This document shows positions 24,265 to 32,258 of a DNA stretch of 64,000 nucleotides, piece by piece. Each line of letters opens with the position of its first letter. Within the stretch, counting starts at the first letter, position 1. The stretch is from the IMG/VR virus record IMGVR_UViG_3300026488_000027, positions 1 through 64,000 of that record. One strand, written 5' to 3'. Made by a program: the position numbers and the translations under genes. The stretch comes from a virus. The notes beneath the pieces are model-generated. The model was not told the origin of the DNA. It did not search any database and saw only the letters and a program-made list of their open reading frames with translations.

Positions 24265-24994
24265 CAAATTCAAAAATTGCTGTCTGGCCAGCATAAACAT
24301 AGTCTAATTCTTTAACTAATGGATTTAGTTTTATGTGTTTTCTATTTACTGGGATTACTAAAAGTGCATAGCTTCCCCAACATACAAATTGAAGTCTTTG
24401 TCCTTGATGCACAGGTTGATTTTCATCTACAAAGTCAAGTATAGAATTTACTTCCCTATCAGCAATTGAGCAAATAACACAATCAAAGTTTTTTATTGGA
24501 TTGTATAATTCAATAACTTTTCTTTCATTTTTAAATGTGAAGTGTAAATTTTCTGGCTTTGGTTTTTTATTTGTGATTATATCATATTCTGCTGGAATCA
24601 TTGAAAGGTTTTCAGTAACAGTTGGTTCTAATTCTTTTATTGAACGGACAATTCCTTTTATTGGACTTCTACCGAGATGAACACTAAACGCAGTTAAAAA
24701 GATAGCACATGCATAGCACTCGCATTTCATTTCTGAATCTAAAACCTCGTTTATCGTGTATGATTTTCCTTTCACATTGAGAACATCTTCGTCTGGATTA
24801 TATCTTCCTATATGAACAACAATTCCATCAAATGGAGCAAAGATATATTTACTAATTTGCCATTTTGTTCTTAAAGGCATTCTATTGAAGTATAGTTCAA
24901 CAAATTCTCTTGGTGTTGCTTTTGATACCTTCTTGAAGTCTTCTGTTTGTTGCCATTCTTCCATTGTGTGCGATTTAAATAATCTAATCATCAT
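24257..24994 (-). CDS. Phosphatidylserine decarboxylase-like pyruvoyl enzyme
   Basis: Follows the family pattern along most of its 245 aa: FAPFDGIVVHIG (like SPVDG) with Asp56; AIFLTAFSVHLGRSPIKG at 97-114 with His106; FKNERKVIELYNP; DCVICSIADREVNSI; and a C-terminal CWGSYALLVIP at 205-215 with Ser208. In true decarboxylases the Asp-His-Ser triad drives self-cleavage before the Ser, turning it into the pyruvoyl cofactor; all three are present, though the usual LGST reads CWGSY. No membrane segment. Its ATG overlaps the stop of the pentein gene, so the two are made together. Substrate unknown: phospholipid, or an amino-acid-like product of the pentein (inference). Confidence 0.75.
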   Translation of the reverse strand: MMIRLFKSHTMEEWQQTEDFKKVSKATPREFVELYFNRMPLRTKWQISKYIFAPFDGIVVHIGRYNPDEDVLNVKGKSYTINEVLDSEMKCECYACAIFLTAFSVHLGRSPIKGIVRSIKELEPTVTENLSMIPAEYDIITNKKPKPENLHFTFKNERKVIELYNPIKNFDCVICSIADREVNSILDFVDENQPVHQGQRLQFVCWGSYALLVIPVNRKHIKLNPLVKELDYVYAGQTAIFEFAN

Positions 24995-26031
24995 TTACCA
25001 CCATACTCCTTGTAGTATGATTGATATTTTCTGTCTGCATAATTAAGATGAGCAAAACAACAACTTAGAGCCGCACCTTGTTTCATAAATTGCCCAATTT
25101 CAAACATGACTAAATCAAAACCATTATCGAAAGCTATCTGTTCCAGCGTTTCTATCTTTTTCATCTCAATATTAAATTCTTCTGTATCTGGTTCAAAAAT
25201 ATCTATGTAAGTTCCTGCAAAGATAGTATATCCTATTACAAGATTATTCATAATGCAAAATTCAATCACATCCTTGTCTTCAACAGGTATTATTTCAGCA
25301 TATTTTTCAACTTCTTTAAGTGCTTTCTTGTCAACATAAGGAGTAGCAACCATTACTTTATCTTCTGATAAAACGCAACAAGCTTCATCAAAATGATATA
25401 CAAAATCAGTAGTTTTTCCTAACTTTATTATCTTAGCATCAAATTTTTCTGCAATCCAATCTAAAGCTTCTTCACATGTTCTTTCTCCATATCCAGCTAA
25501 ATAAATGTTATCTTTGAGATAGCGACAATCTGGTTCTCCTTCAAATGTCCATTCTGGATCAGGAATTCTGTAAGTCTTATATCCCATTTCAGCTAAGAAG
25601 TTTTCAGCTATGTCAGATTCAGGATCTCTACCTTCAGCAGCGAAATTACTAATTATGCATGTTGGTTCTTCCACATGTGGTAGATATAGAAATTGATTTA
25701 CCCAGACCAAATCTTGCAAAAGTGGGTTTGGTGGTAAAGTTAATATCAAAGCATATTGTGAAATGACTTGGTAAATTTCAAACCACTGATTAAAAAGTTT
25801 ATCTACTGAAAATTTGTTTCCAATTAGTTCTTCATCCTCTTCCATAAATACATTATTATCAACAAATACTTTTTGTATGATAGGAGGAGACATAACAAGA
25901 ACTGTCACATCAAGATCTGATGGTGTTCTTAGCCTTTTACTTACATCAACATCTGATAGAGATTTTTCTGTGCAAAAAGGACATTTTTCTGTTGTATATA
26001 CAGCATTACATTTATCACAGATATACATCAT
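24991..26031 (-). CDS. Pentein-fold amidinotransferase/DDAH-like enzyme with N-terminal zinc ribbon
   Basis: Residues 5-20 form a zinc ribbon (CDKC...CPFC). The remainder matches the guanidine-modifying (arginine deiminase/DDAH/amidinotransferase) family: LVMSPP at 45-50, a QW..I segment, LPPNPLLQDLVWVNQ, SNFAAEGRDPES, FEGEPDC with Glu164 and Asp168, GERT with Arg184, YHFDEA with His213, and ALSCCFAHLN with the catalytic Cys at 324 or 325. The catalytic set Cys-His-Glu/Asp is therefore present. Such enzymes hydrolyse or transfer the amidino group of arginine or its derivatives. Overlaps the decarboxylase-like gene by ATGA. Exact substrate unknown. Confidence 0.83.
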   Translation of the reverse strand: MMYICDKCNAVYTTEKCPFCTEKSLSDVDVSKRLRTPSDLDVTVLVMSPPIIQKVFVDNNVFMEEDEELIGNKFSVDKLFNQWFEIYQVISQYALILTLPPNPLLQDLVWVNQFLYLPHVEEPTCIISNFAAEGRDPESDIAENFLAEMGYKTYRIPDPEWTFEGEPDCRYLKDNIYLAGYGERTCEEALDWIAEKFDAKIIKLGKTTDFVYHFDEACCVLSEDKVMVATPYVDKKALKEVEKYAEIIPVEDKDVIEFCIMNNLVIGYTIFAGTYIDIFEPDTEEFNIEMKKIETLEQIAFDNGFDLVMFEIGQFMKQGAALSCCFAHLNYADRKYQSYYKEYGGK

Positions 26032-26059
26032 TTTATTTCACCTCATCTTTAGTAAGATT

Positions 26060-26097
26060 TGTGGTCTGTCACAAATCGTGATACGGAACAGACCACA
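26060..26097. other. Perfect 10-bp stem with inner stem, between leftward genes
   Basis: TGTGGTCTGT (26060-26069) and ACAGACCACA (26088-26097), with CAC/GTG able to pair inside the loop. Upstream of the pentein gene and downstream of the 134-aa gene. No U-run follows on the minus strand, so a processing site, attenuator or operator is as likely as a terminator. Confidence 0.5.
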
Positions 26098-26107
26098 GTG
26101 TTTTTGA

Positions 26108-26125
26108 TTTAAAATGTTTAGTTAC
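26108..26125. other. 18-bp exact copy of the omega RNA leader sequence
   Basis: TTTAAAATGTTTAGTTAC, identical to 21594-21611 at the 5' edge of the omega RNA. It covers the stop codon and 3' flank of the 134-aa gene. On the plus strand it is followed by TTTTTAGC. Possible IscB target or trace of recombination. Confidence 0.6.
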
Positions 26126-26526
26126 TTTTTAGCTTTTTCAAACATCTTGCATGTATAAATAAGCTCATCAAGAAGATTTATCCATGCTTTTCTTTCTTCA
26201 GGAGTAAATTCTCCTTCAACAACATCCAGATGCTTTTCTGCAAGTATATCAAGTTTTCTTAGGAACAAATTAATTGCAAGTTTTGTGTTTTCGTCTTCAA
26301 CACCAATATCGTCTAAAAGTTTCTCAAATTCCTTGTGGAATTCTTCTTCAGAAACCGTTTCATCAGTAGCCAGTCTCTTTAGCGTTTCAAAAGAAGCTAC
26401 AAGCTGATCTGCATATTCGGGATGTTTTGATAAAATTCCAATAAGAATTCCAGACAGTGCAAAAGAAACAAGATCAGGATCAAGTTTTTTTATGACATTC
26501 TTTGTTTTGTTCCAATATTTACCCAT
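26122..26526 (-). CDS. Hypothetical helical protein, 134 aa
   Basis: No family recognised. Nearly all helix, with a short hydrophobic stretch (DLVSFALSGILIGILSKH, residues 18-35) that could touch a membrane, then acidic and basic helices. AGGAGG precedes the start within a leader that is repeated in inverted orientation before the gene at 23153. Lies between the transglutaminase-like and pentein genes at the distal end of the late block. Confidence 0.6.
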   Translation of the reverse strand: MGKYWNKTKNVIKKLDPDLVSFALSGILIGILSKHPEYADQLVASFETLKRLATDETVSEEEFHKEFEKLLDDIGVEDENTKLAINLFLRKLDILAEKHLDVVEGEFTPEERKAWINLLDELIYTCKMFEKAKK

Positions 26527-26556
26527 AGCCTTCCTCCTTTCAAACAGTTTTGAATT

Positions 26557-27339
26557 TTAAAACAAAATAAATGTTGCTGTTAGTTTATCCCAAACTTCTT
26601 TGGGATTTCCAATATTGTAAAATTTCATAGTTAACTGTGGCTCATACAATCTATACTTAAGTTCATTTCCATCTTTGTAAATTATAAGATTTATAGCATG
26701 ATAAACCACTTTGTTTTTATCTTCATCTATGAAAATTCCCCATAATATTCCGCATCCTAAGTTACCCAATTTGTGTTCAGAAAGAAACGATTTGAACATT
26801 AATGCATAATCATCACAGTCTGTTCGTTCAGGAATGTATTTGTGTTTTTCAGTGTGAAACATTGAAATTATCTTTTTGATTATTGAAAAATCCTTTGGAA
26901 CATAATATTTACTGTCAGCATACTTTATGTCGGTATGTTGATCAACAAAGGGTAGTTCTTTTACAAAATTGAGAATCACTTTGTGATCCACTTCTTCAAG
27001 ATCATCTTTAAATAATTCATAAAAATCGTCTGGAAGATGTTGACACAAGTTTTTAAAGTTAAAGTGTATTTCACTTGCATATTTGAAGAAGTTGATAAGT
27101 TTATTTAATTCAATGTTTTCATCTATTCCTACCTGGTTAAGCATGTCTAACAAAAGATTGGCAGATGGATATCTATTTCCTATCAATTCACATACATCAA
27201 GTATTGTTGTTAGTATTTTATCCTTACCATCATTAGCTTTCAAAATATTTGAGAAAGTAGTAGCTTTTTTTAATATTGTTATTAGGTTGTCATCTGGTTG
27301 TATAAGAAATGGTTCTAAAACTTGTTTAAGAGTTTGCAT
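26557..27339 (-). CDS. Transglutaminase-like cysteine protease fold protein
   Basis: The C-terminal half shows the Cys-His-acid order of bacterial transglutaminase-like proteinases: RTDCDDYALMFKSFL with Cys175, VVYHAINLIIY with His214, and LYEPQ with Glu233. The N-terminal 130 residues are helical and unrecognised. 260 aa, no signal peptide. GGAGG precedes the start and the gene overlaps the DUF4376-like gene by 14 bp. Position after the tail fibres could mean a virion enzyme that trims peptidoglycan peptides, but this is only inference. Confidence 0.6.
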   Translation of the reverse strand: MQTLKQVLEPFLIQPDDNLITILKKATTFSNILKANDGKDKILTTILDVCELIGNRYPSANLLLDMLNQVGIDENIELNKLINFFKYASEIHFNFKNLCQHLPDDFYELFKDDLEEVDHKVILNFVKELPFVDQHTDIKYADSKYYVPKDFSIIKKIISMFHTEKHKYIPERTDCDDYALMFKSFLSEHKLGNLGCGILWGIFIDEDKNKVVYHAINLIIYKDGNELKYRLYEPQLTMKFYNIGNPKEVWDKLTATFILF

Positions 27340-27922
27340 TTTGCTCCTCCGAATTTACTTCAACTATATATGTAGTATCAGGCCATCCCTGTTCCACATC
27401 ATACTGTTCTGCTTCTTCCACGCTTTGCAGTGCATCTATTGCTTTATTGTGCTGTGCCTCGGCTACAAATAGGGATTCTATGTATTTTAGCATTATGTTT
27501 CCAACTTGCACCAGCTCATAATAGGTCAGCTCAGTGAAACTGTTGTCCTTCAGCTTCCACGCAACTTTGTCTTTTGCCTTATCCAGTATTCCAAGGTTGT
27601 AAGCGTTGACCACGGCGATGATGTTAGCTCTTGTTTTTGCATCTGTTTCAAAGTGGTAGCTGTTTTCGCCTATTTGTATGATGACGCCTTCATCTTCTTT
27701 CCGTTTACGCAAATCAGCCACTTTCTGTTTGAGCTGGACTTTGAGATTGTCAAGATAGTCATCTGGATATTTTATTTCGCCATCTTCATAGATGAAGCCG
27801 ATTTCTGCTTTGTTCCATGTATCTTCATCTACAAGAATGGTGTTGGAAGATGTTGGTTTATGCTTAGATTTGTATTTGGCTTTTATTGTGTTGTTTTCAA
27901 GTAAGAAGTAGTAATACATCAT
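27326..27922 (-). CDS. DUF4376-like tail fibre accessory protein
   Basis: The middle matches the DUF4376 pattern seen beside phage tail fibres: LRKRKEDEGVIIQIGENSYH, then TDAKTRANIIAVVNAYNLG, then WKLKDNSFTELTYYELVQVG and a helix with EAQHNKAIDAL. The N terminus (MMYYYFLLENNTIKAKY) is like short fibre-tip or assembly proteins. 198 aa. It starts inside the end of the lectin-domain gene, so the two are translationally coupled. It probably helps fibre folding or is a fibre-tip component. Confidence 0.65.
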   Translation of the reverse strand: MMYYYFLLENNTIKAKYKSKHKPTSSNTILVDEDTWNKAEIGFIYEDGEIKYPDDYLDNLKVQLKQKVADLRKRKEDEGVIIQIGENSYHFETDAKTRANIIAVVNAYNLGILDKAKDKVAWKLKDNSFTELTYYELVQVGNIMLKYIESLFVAEAQHNKAIDALQSVEEAEQYDVEQGWPDTTYIVEVNSEEQNANS

Positions 27923-29052
27923 AACCCTCCAGCATTCTTTTCGTAAAGATAAATTCTTTGAACTTCTTCGTCTGTAAGGGCACGATTGAAGATGCGAATG
28001 TTATCTATGAGACCCGCTATAATGTGATTGGTGCCACCATATGGCCTATTTGCAATAAGTATTAATGGATCATAATTGTTACTTGAAGTTGGAGCATCTA
28101 TTTTCAATATGTCATCTACATATAGTTTTGTGTTTCCATTGTTAAATATTCCAATTAAGCTATGCCAACCACTATCTTGTATTATAGATATATCAACTCC
28201 TGGATCGGTTGCATCATTACCAAGATATATTTTATTCTGATAGAAATAAATAGTATTTCTATAATCACCTGTGTTTTTATTAATTATTCCTACAGCATAC
28301 CCATCTTGACTTTGTTCAAGATCTTTGACCCAAGCCGATATAGTATATGTCTTAGATGATATATCAATACCACTACTAAGAGAAATATAACTACTCCCAT
28401 CAAACTTCGCAGCCTGTCCCCATGGACTTTCTGCATACAGTTCATTACCATTCCAAGTTCCGTTGTAGTTTTCAAAGGCATCATTAGCGTTGCCCTCAAA
28501 TGGGTAGAAGGCAACCTGTGCCGTATCCCAATCTGAGATGGGAAGCCATTTAGGTTCAATTTCATGCACAACTTGACATGCTGTTGAAGAGCTTAAAATA
28601 TTATCAAATACACTTGTGTCCTTGAGAAGTGTATTTAAGTCTGAGTGGGCAGTGGGATCTAAACCTGCATATCCCGCAATAATCTTTGCACTTGCCATAG
28701 AGTTAGCACTTATCTTACTCCAGAACAGCACATTGTTTCTCACAAAATTTCTCAGAGCTTCTTCTCCAGCTATTCTGTTCATTGCTTCTTCAGAATTGAC
28801 CATCGCATTTACAAACTTTTCACTTTTCACAAACTTCTCATGCGGGACAAACATGAAGGCGTCTATGATAGAAGGTTTCTTTGCAATTTCATCTATCACA
28901 TCGTCCTGTTGCAAGATCATTTCAACTATATTTGGATTATCCACAAGGAATGACTTGAGATACATCACCTTGCCAGAGGTGGTGCCTGTATCCGCAAGAT
29001 TAGCAAACTTATCAATCATCTGCTTCAACAAATCTACACTAAATGAAGGCAT
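27919..29052 (-). CDS. Tail fibre/receptor-binding protein with LamG-like lectin domain (copy 1)
   Basis: The C-terminal half is a concanavalin/LamG-type lectin: VAFYPFEGNANDAFENYNGTW, AAKFDGSSYISLSSGI, YTISAWVKD, and LIDNIRIFNRALTDEEVQRI. The N-terminal half is helical (DLLKQMIDKFANLADTGTTSGK). The gene is a paralogue of the one at 30121: 82 bp at the 3' end are identical, the N-terminal halves are related, and the lectin centres differ. AGGAGG precedes the start. Probably binds a host surface sugar. Confidence 0.72.
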   Translation of the reverse strand: MPSFSVDLLKQMIDKFANLADTGTTSGKVMYLKSFLVDNPNIVEMILQQDDVIDEIAKKPSIIDAFMFVPHEKFVKSEKFVNAMVNSEEAMNRIAGEEALRNFVRNNVLFWSKISANSMASAKIIAGYAGLDPTAHSDLNTLLKDTSVFDNILSSSTACQVVHEIEPKWLPISDWDTAQVAFYPFEGNANDAFENYNGTWNGNELYAESPWGQAAKFDGSSYISLSSGIDISSKTYTISAWVKDLEQSQDGYAVGIINKNTGDYRNTIYFYQNKIYLGNDATDPGVDISIIQDSGWHSLIGIFNNGNTKLYVDDILKIDAPTSSNNYDPLILIANRPYGGTNHIIAGLIDNIRIFNRALTDEEVQRIYLYEKNAGGL

Positions 29053-30118
29053 TTTCCGCCTCCTTTGTCAGTATTGTTGCTGTTGTATCTGCTGAAAATT
29101 GCACATAGAAGTCTTTGGGCACAAATAAAGTTACCGTGTTGTTTGCTTTGAGCGTTATGTTCTGATCAGGCGGGTTTGACGATCCAATAGAGAATGTAAC
29201 ATCAGAGCTGCCAACTGTTAGCATCAAGATAACATCATCCTGTGCTTGGTAGACTGTATTTGCTGTGAATGAGAAAGAATCTATGTTACTAAACTTTGGA
29301 GTCCACCAGTTGGTTATTTCACCATGTAGCCATTTAGCATCTATAAATGGAGTTATATATCCATTTTCATCAAGATAGGGAATTCCATAGGGCCATGGTT
29401 TCTGGGTGAGAACTGAGAACGCTTCCCACATTGCATAGACAAGCCATATTGCTTCATCGCTTGTCTGTTTCCAGTATGTAGAATTATCATTTGGTTCATT
29501 TCCAGTATTGTTGTCCGTCATAGAAACCCAAAAAGCATCATTGTGAAAGACATAATCACCAAAAGAATATGTGGTTGCAGAATCCCATACCCCCTTGAAA
29601 TTGCCTAAACCACCATATTCAAAATACTTTCTTGCTTTTTCGGCATAATGGAAAGCAGAGTAACCTGTGTGATGACCATCGGTAACCTGGCTGTCTTCGG
29701 GAGCAACAGCCCATTTCCTCGCCTTTTCCTTGTAGTGGTAAGCTGAATAACCCTGATGCTCTCCATCATCTATCTGCTGATCCTCTGGTGAGTTAGACCA
29801 TTTGTAGGCTTTTTCTTTGTAATGGTAGGCAGAATACCCCTGATGTTCTCCGTCATCCACCTGTGTATCTTCAGCTTCCTGCGCCCATTTGTGTGCGTTT
29901 TCTTTATGCTGATAAGCAGTGTCTCTCGCATTTATGGTTTCGTCTCTTGCTTGATTAATCTCCTGCTGTGTTTGGTTGCATTGATCCGCCCAGTCGTTCA
30001 TATTGTCAGGGAGAGTTTCAACATAGCTTACAAATTCGTCTGCTCTTTCGTCAAAGTTTTCTGGATCGCTTCTTTTAGGTGCTGGCGGACAAGGTGGAAT
30101 TATCTTTGTTATAGCCAT
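29039..30118 (-). CDS. Tail fibre protein with tandem repeats and carbohydrate-binding module
   Basis: Residues about 75-165 contain three tandem repeats of 32-33 aa with the pattern DGEHQGYSAYHYKEKAxKW. A short module follows, WDSATTYSFGDYVFHNDAFW plus NNTGNEPN, of the type seen in CBM5/12-like modules of chitinases and fibres. A strand-rich C-terminal domain ends the 359 aa. Proline-rich start (IIPPCPPAPKR). The repeats probably form a shaft. Lies between two lectin-domain paralogues in the fibre locus. Confidence 0.68.
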   Translation of the reverse strand: MAITKIIPPCPPAPKRSDPENFDERADEFVSYVETLPDNMNDWADQCNQTQQEINQARDETINARDTAYQHKENAHKWAQEAEDTQVDDGEHQGYSAYHYKEKAYKWSNSPEDQQIDDGEHQGYSAYHYKEKARKWAVAPEDSQVTDGHHTGYSAFHYAEKARKYFEYGGLGNFKGVWDSATTYSFGDYVFHNDAFWVSMTDNNTGNEPNDNSTYWKQTSDEAIWLVYAMWEAFSVLTQKPWPYGIPYLDENGYITPFIDAKWLHGEITNWWTPKFSNIDSFSFTANTVYQAQDDVILMLTVGSSDVTFSIGSSNPPDQNITLKANNTVTLFVPKDFYVQFSADTTATILTKEAENAFI

Positions 30119-30120
30119 CT

Positions 30121-31341
30121 TTACAACCCTCCAACGTTCTTTTCGTAAAGATAAATTCTTTGAACTTCTTCGTCTGTAAGGGCACGATTGAAGATGCGAA
30201 TGTTATCTATGAGACCCGTAAAACCCCCGATAAGTGATCCATCTGGATCAATATACCCTCCAACAAACATACCTTTTGGAGGATATCTTGAATCATACCA
30301 ATATATGTTAGATAAACTTATTGACGCAATTACTTGATTATTTTTTCGTATAGAAAGAAGGTTATTTGCTGCATCATTTCTTATTTCTATGCAACTCCAT
30401 GTATCCAGAGGGATACTTTCTGAAAAATTTACCGTTGAGTCCGAAGAAGTCGAAGCAGCATATTTCAGATACTCACTTGTAAACTTATATCCAGCTCTAC
30501 CTACTCCACTTGACTCCCCTGCATATGAGAAAATTAGTTCACTACTACAAGGATATACAAAAAAGGTAACTGTAAATGAATCATTGTGTATATCAAAAAT
30601 CCTACTAACTAACTTTATGTTTGACTGCTCATCAAACTTCGCAGCCTGTCCCCATGGACTTGCTTCATACTGTTCGTTACCATGCCAGGTTCCATTATAG
30701 TTCCCGAAAGCATCGTTAGCATTTCCTTCAAATGGATAGTAGGCAACCTGTGCCGTATCCCAATCTGAGATGGGAAGCCATTTGGGGTTGGTTTGATGGA
30801 TGACTCTGCTGGCTGTTGATGAATTCACCACGGCATCAAGAGCAGTTTCAGAATTAGCTATGGCGTTCATGGCTGTTTCAGAGTTGGCTACAGCATTCAT
30901 AGCTGTTTCATCATTTGCCAGGGCAGTCATGTCTGAATAGGCAGTGGGGTCAAGGCCTGCTTCTCCTGCTATCCACTTCGCTATGGCCATGTCATTCTGA
31001 GATATTGCATTCCAGAAAATAGGTTTCTTTCTGACAAAGGATCTTAGAGTATCATTCAGAGCTATGTGATTCATAGCATCAACAGATTCTGCTATGTATT
31101 TTGCAAGATCTTCGCTTTGAGCATACTTTTCATGTCTTGCCAAAAGATATGCTCCTATGGTGCTTCCATTGTTTGCTATGGCTTGTAGCAGCTCTGGGAT
31201 CTGTATGATCTGGTGCACATTACTGGGATTTGTAACAAGAGAATGATATAAATAAAGAGTCTTCATATTTGTGCTTCCCGATGCAACGAGATTTCCAAAT
31301 TCATTTATCATGTTCTTCAAAACATCTTTGCTATAAGCCAT
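30121..31341 (-). CDS. Tail fibre/receptor-binding protein with LamG-like lectin domain (copy 2)
   Basis: Paralogue of the protein at 27919. It shares the N-terminal helical half, the QVAYYPFEGNANDAFGNYNG box and the C-terminal LIDNIRIFNRALTDEEVQRI, while the lectin centre is different. Residues about 140-170 contain short repeats (SETAMNAI, NSETALDAV). 406 aa. The start has GAGGGG upstream. Two near-identical ends with a variable middle suggest recombination between copies to vary receptor binding. Confidence 0.72.
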   Translation of the reverse strand: MAYSKDVLKNMINEFGNLVASGSTNMKTLYLYHSLVTNPSNVHQIIQIPELLQAIANNGSTIGAYLLARHEKYAQSEDLAKYIAESVDAMNHIALNDTLRSFVRKKPIFWNAISQNDMAIAKWIAGEAGLDPTAYSDMTALANDETAMNAVANSETAMNAIANSETALDAVVNSSTASRVIHQTNPKWLPISDWDTAQVAYYPFEGNANDAFGNYNGTWHGNEQYEASPWGQAAKFDEQSNIKLVSRIFDIHNDSFTVTFFVYPCSSELIFSYAGESSGVGRAGYKFTSEYLKYAASTSSDSTVNFSESIPLDTWSCIEIRNDAANNLLSIRKNNQVIASISLSNIYWYDSRYPPKGMFVGGYIDPDGSLIGGFTGLIDNIRIFNRALTDEEVQRIYLYEKNVGGL

Positions 31342-31352
31342 GCTTCACCCCT

Positions 31353-32258
31353 CTAAATTAGTCCTTCAACCGTTATTGAACACTGGCTCACCACTGGATT
31401 TGACAGAACGATGCTGAAGTCTCTGTAAAAGCCGTAGATTAAGAGTGAAGTGTAGTCGGTTTTCTCATTATTCAGATCCCACACAACAGGAGTTGCTCTC
31501 AGATCGGCCAGCGTTCTCTGCACCTGATCTATTAGTTCATTTTTCACTTCCACATCCAGCTCCGCTTTCTTTGCCCACTTACCCTGCTTCAGATAGGTTT
31601 CGCCAAAGTCATTTGTCTCCTTCTTGGAATAATCTAAAATTCCTGCATTCACACCAAACAGGGTGCAACCAAGATTCTTGCTTTTGCCTATGATAACATG
31701 TCCGCACTTAACTGTTGGCGAATTGTAAAGCTTTATTTCTATCTTCCATGAGGATGCTGTGAACGGTATGCTCACTTTCAAACTGTCTCTCAGGATTATG
31801 TCTCCAAAGAAGTAATCAGACCAGCAGGAGGAAGTGTTTTGCAGTAAAGATATGTCCTTTTCAATCACAGTGTTGTCATTTTCATCGGTTATCTTTATGT
31901 AGCATCTTCCCGCATAGATTCTGAAAAGGCAAATAGAGTCGGCTCCAGAAATTCCCGTAACAACAACATCTATCTCATTTTCATTCACAGTTTGGCTTGT
32001 CACATAGTTATCAAACATCTTCCACTTGTTTGTTGCCCCAAGATCCTGCCATTTTCCTGGGTTTTCAGGCGGATAGTTGCCTGTGTTGTTGTCAGCCAAG
32101 CTCTTGAATATCTTTGTGATTCCATTTGGCTGCAAGTTTTGCACAAGCACTATGTCATCCTTGTTGTATGTTGTAGAGGAATCCCACACAGGATAGCTTG
32201 TCTCCTCGGCCACATTTGAACTAACTAATGTTATGTTTTTAGGCACGATAATATACAT
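31353..32258 (-). CDS. Tail-distal protein with carbohydrate-binding module
   Basis: First gene after the tape measure. Residues 20-75 carry a module like the one in the fibre at 29039: YPVWDSSTTYNKDDIVLVQN and LADNNTGNYPPENPGKW. The rest is strand-rich with a conserved-looking C-terminal domain. 301 aa. Its ATG overlaps the tape-measure stop. By position it may attach fibres to the tail tip; no Dit or Tal motif is recognised in it. Confidence 0.62.
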   Translation of the reverse strand: MYIIVPKNITLVSSNVAEETSYPVWDSSTTYNKDDIVLVQNLQPNGITKIFKSLADNNTGNYPPENPGKWQDLGATNKWKMFDNYVTSQTVNENEIDVVVTGISGADSICLFRIYAGRCYIKITDENDNTVIEKDISLLQNTSSCWSDYFFGDIILRDSLKVSIPFTASSWKIEIKLYNSPTVKCGHVIIGKSKNLGCTLFGVNAGILDYSKKETNDFGETYLKQGKWAKKAELDVEVKNELIDQVQRTLADLRATPVVWDLNNEKTDYTSLLIYGFYRDFSIVLSNPVVSQCSITVEGLI

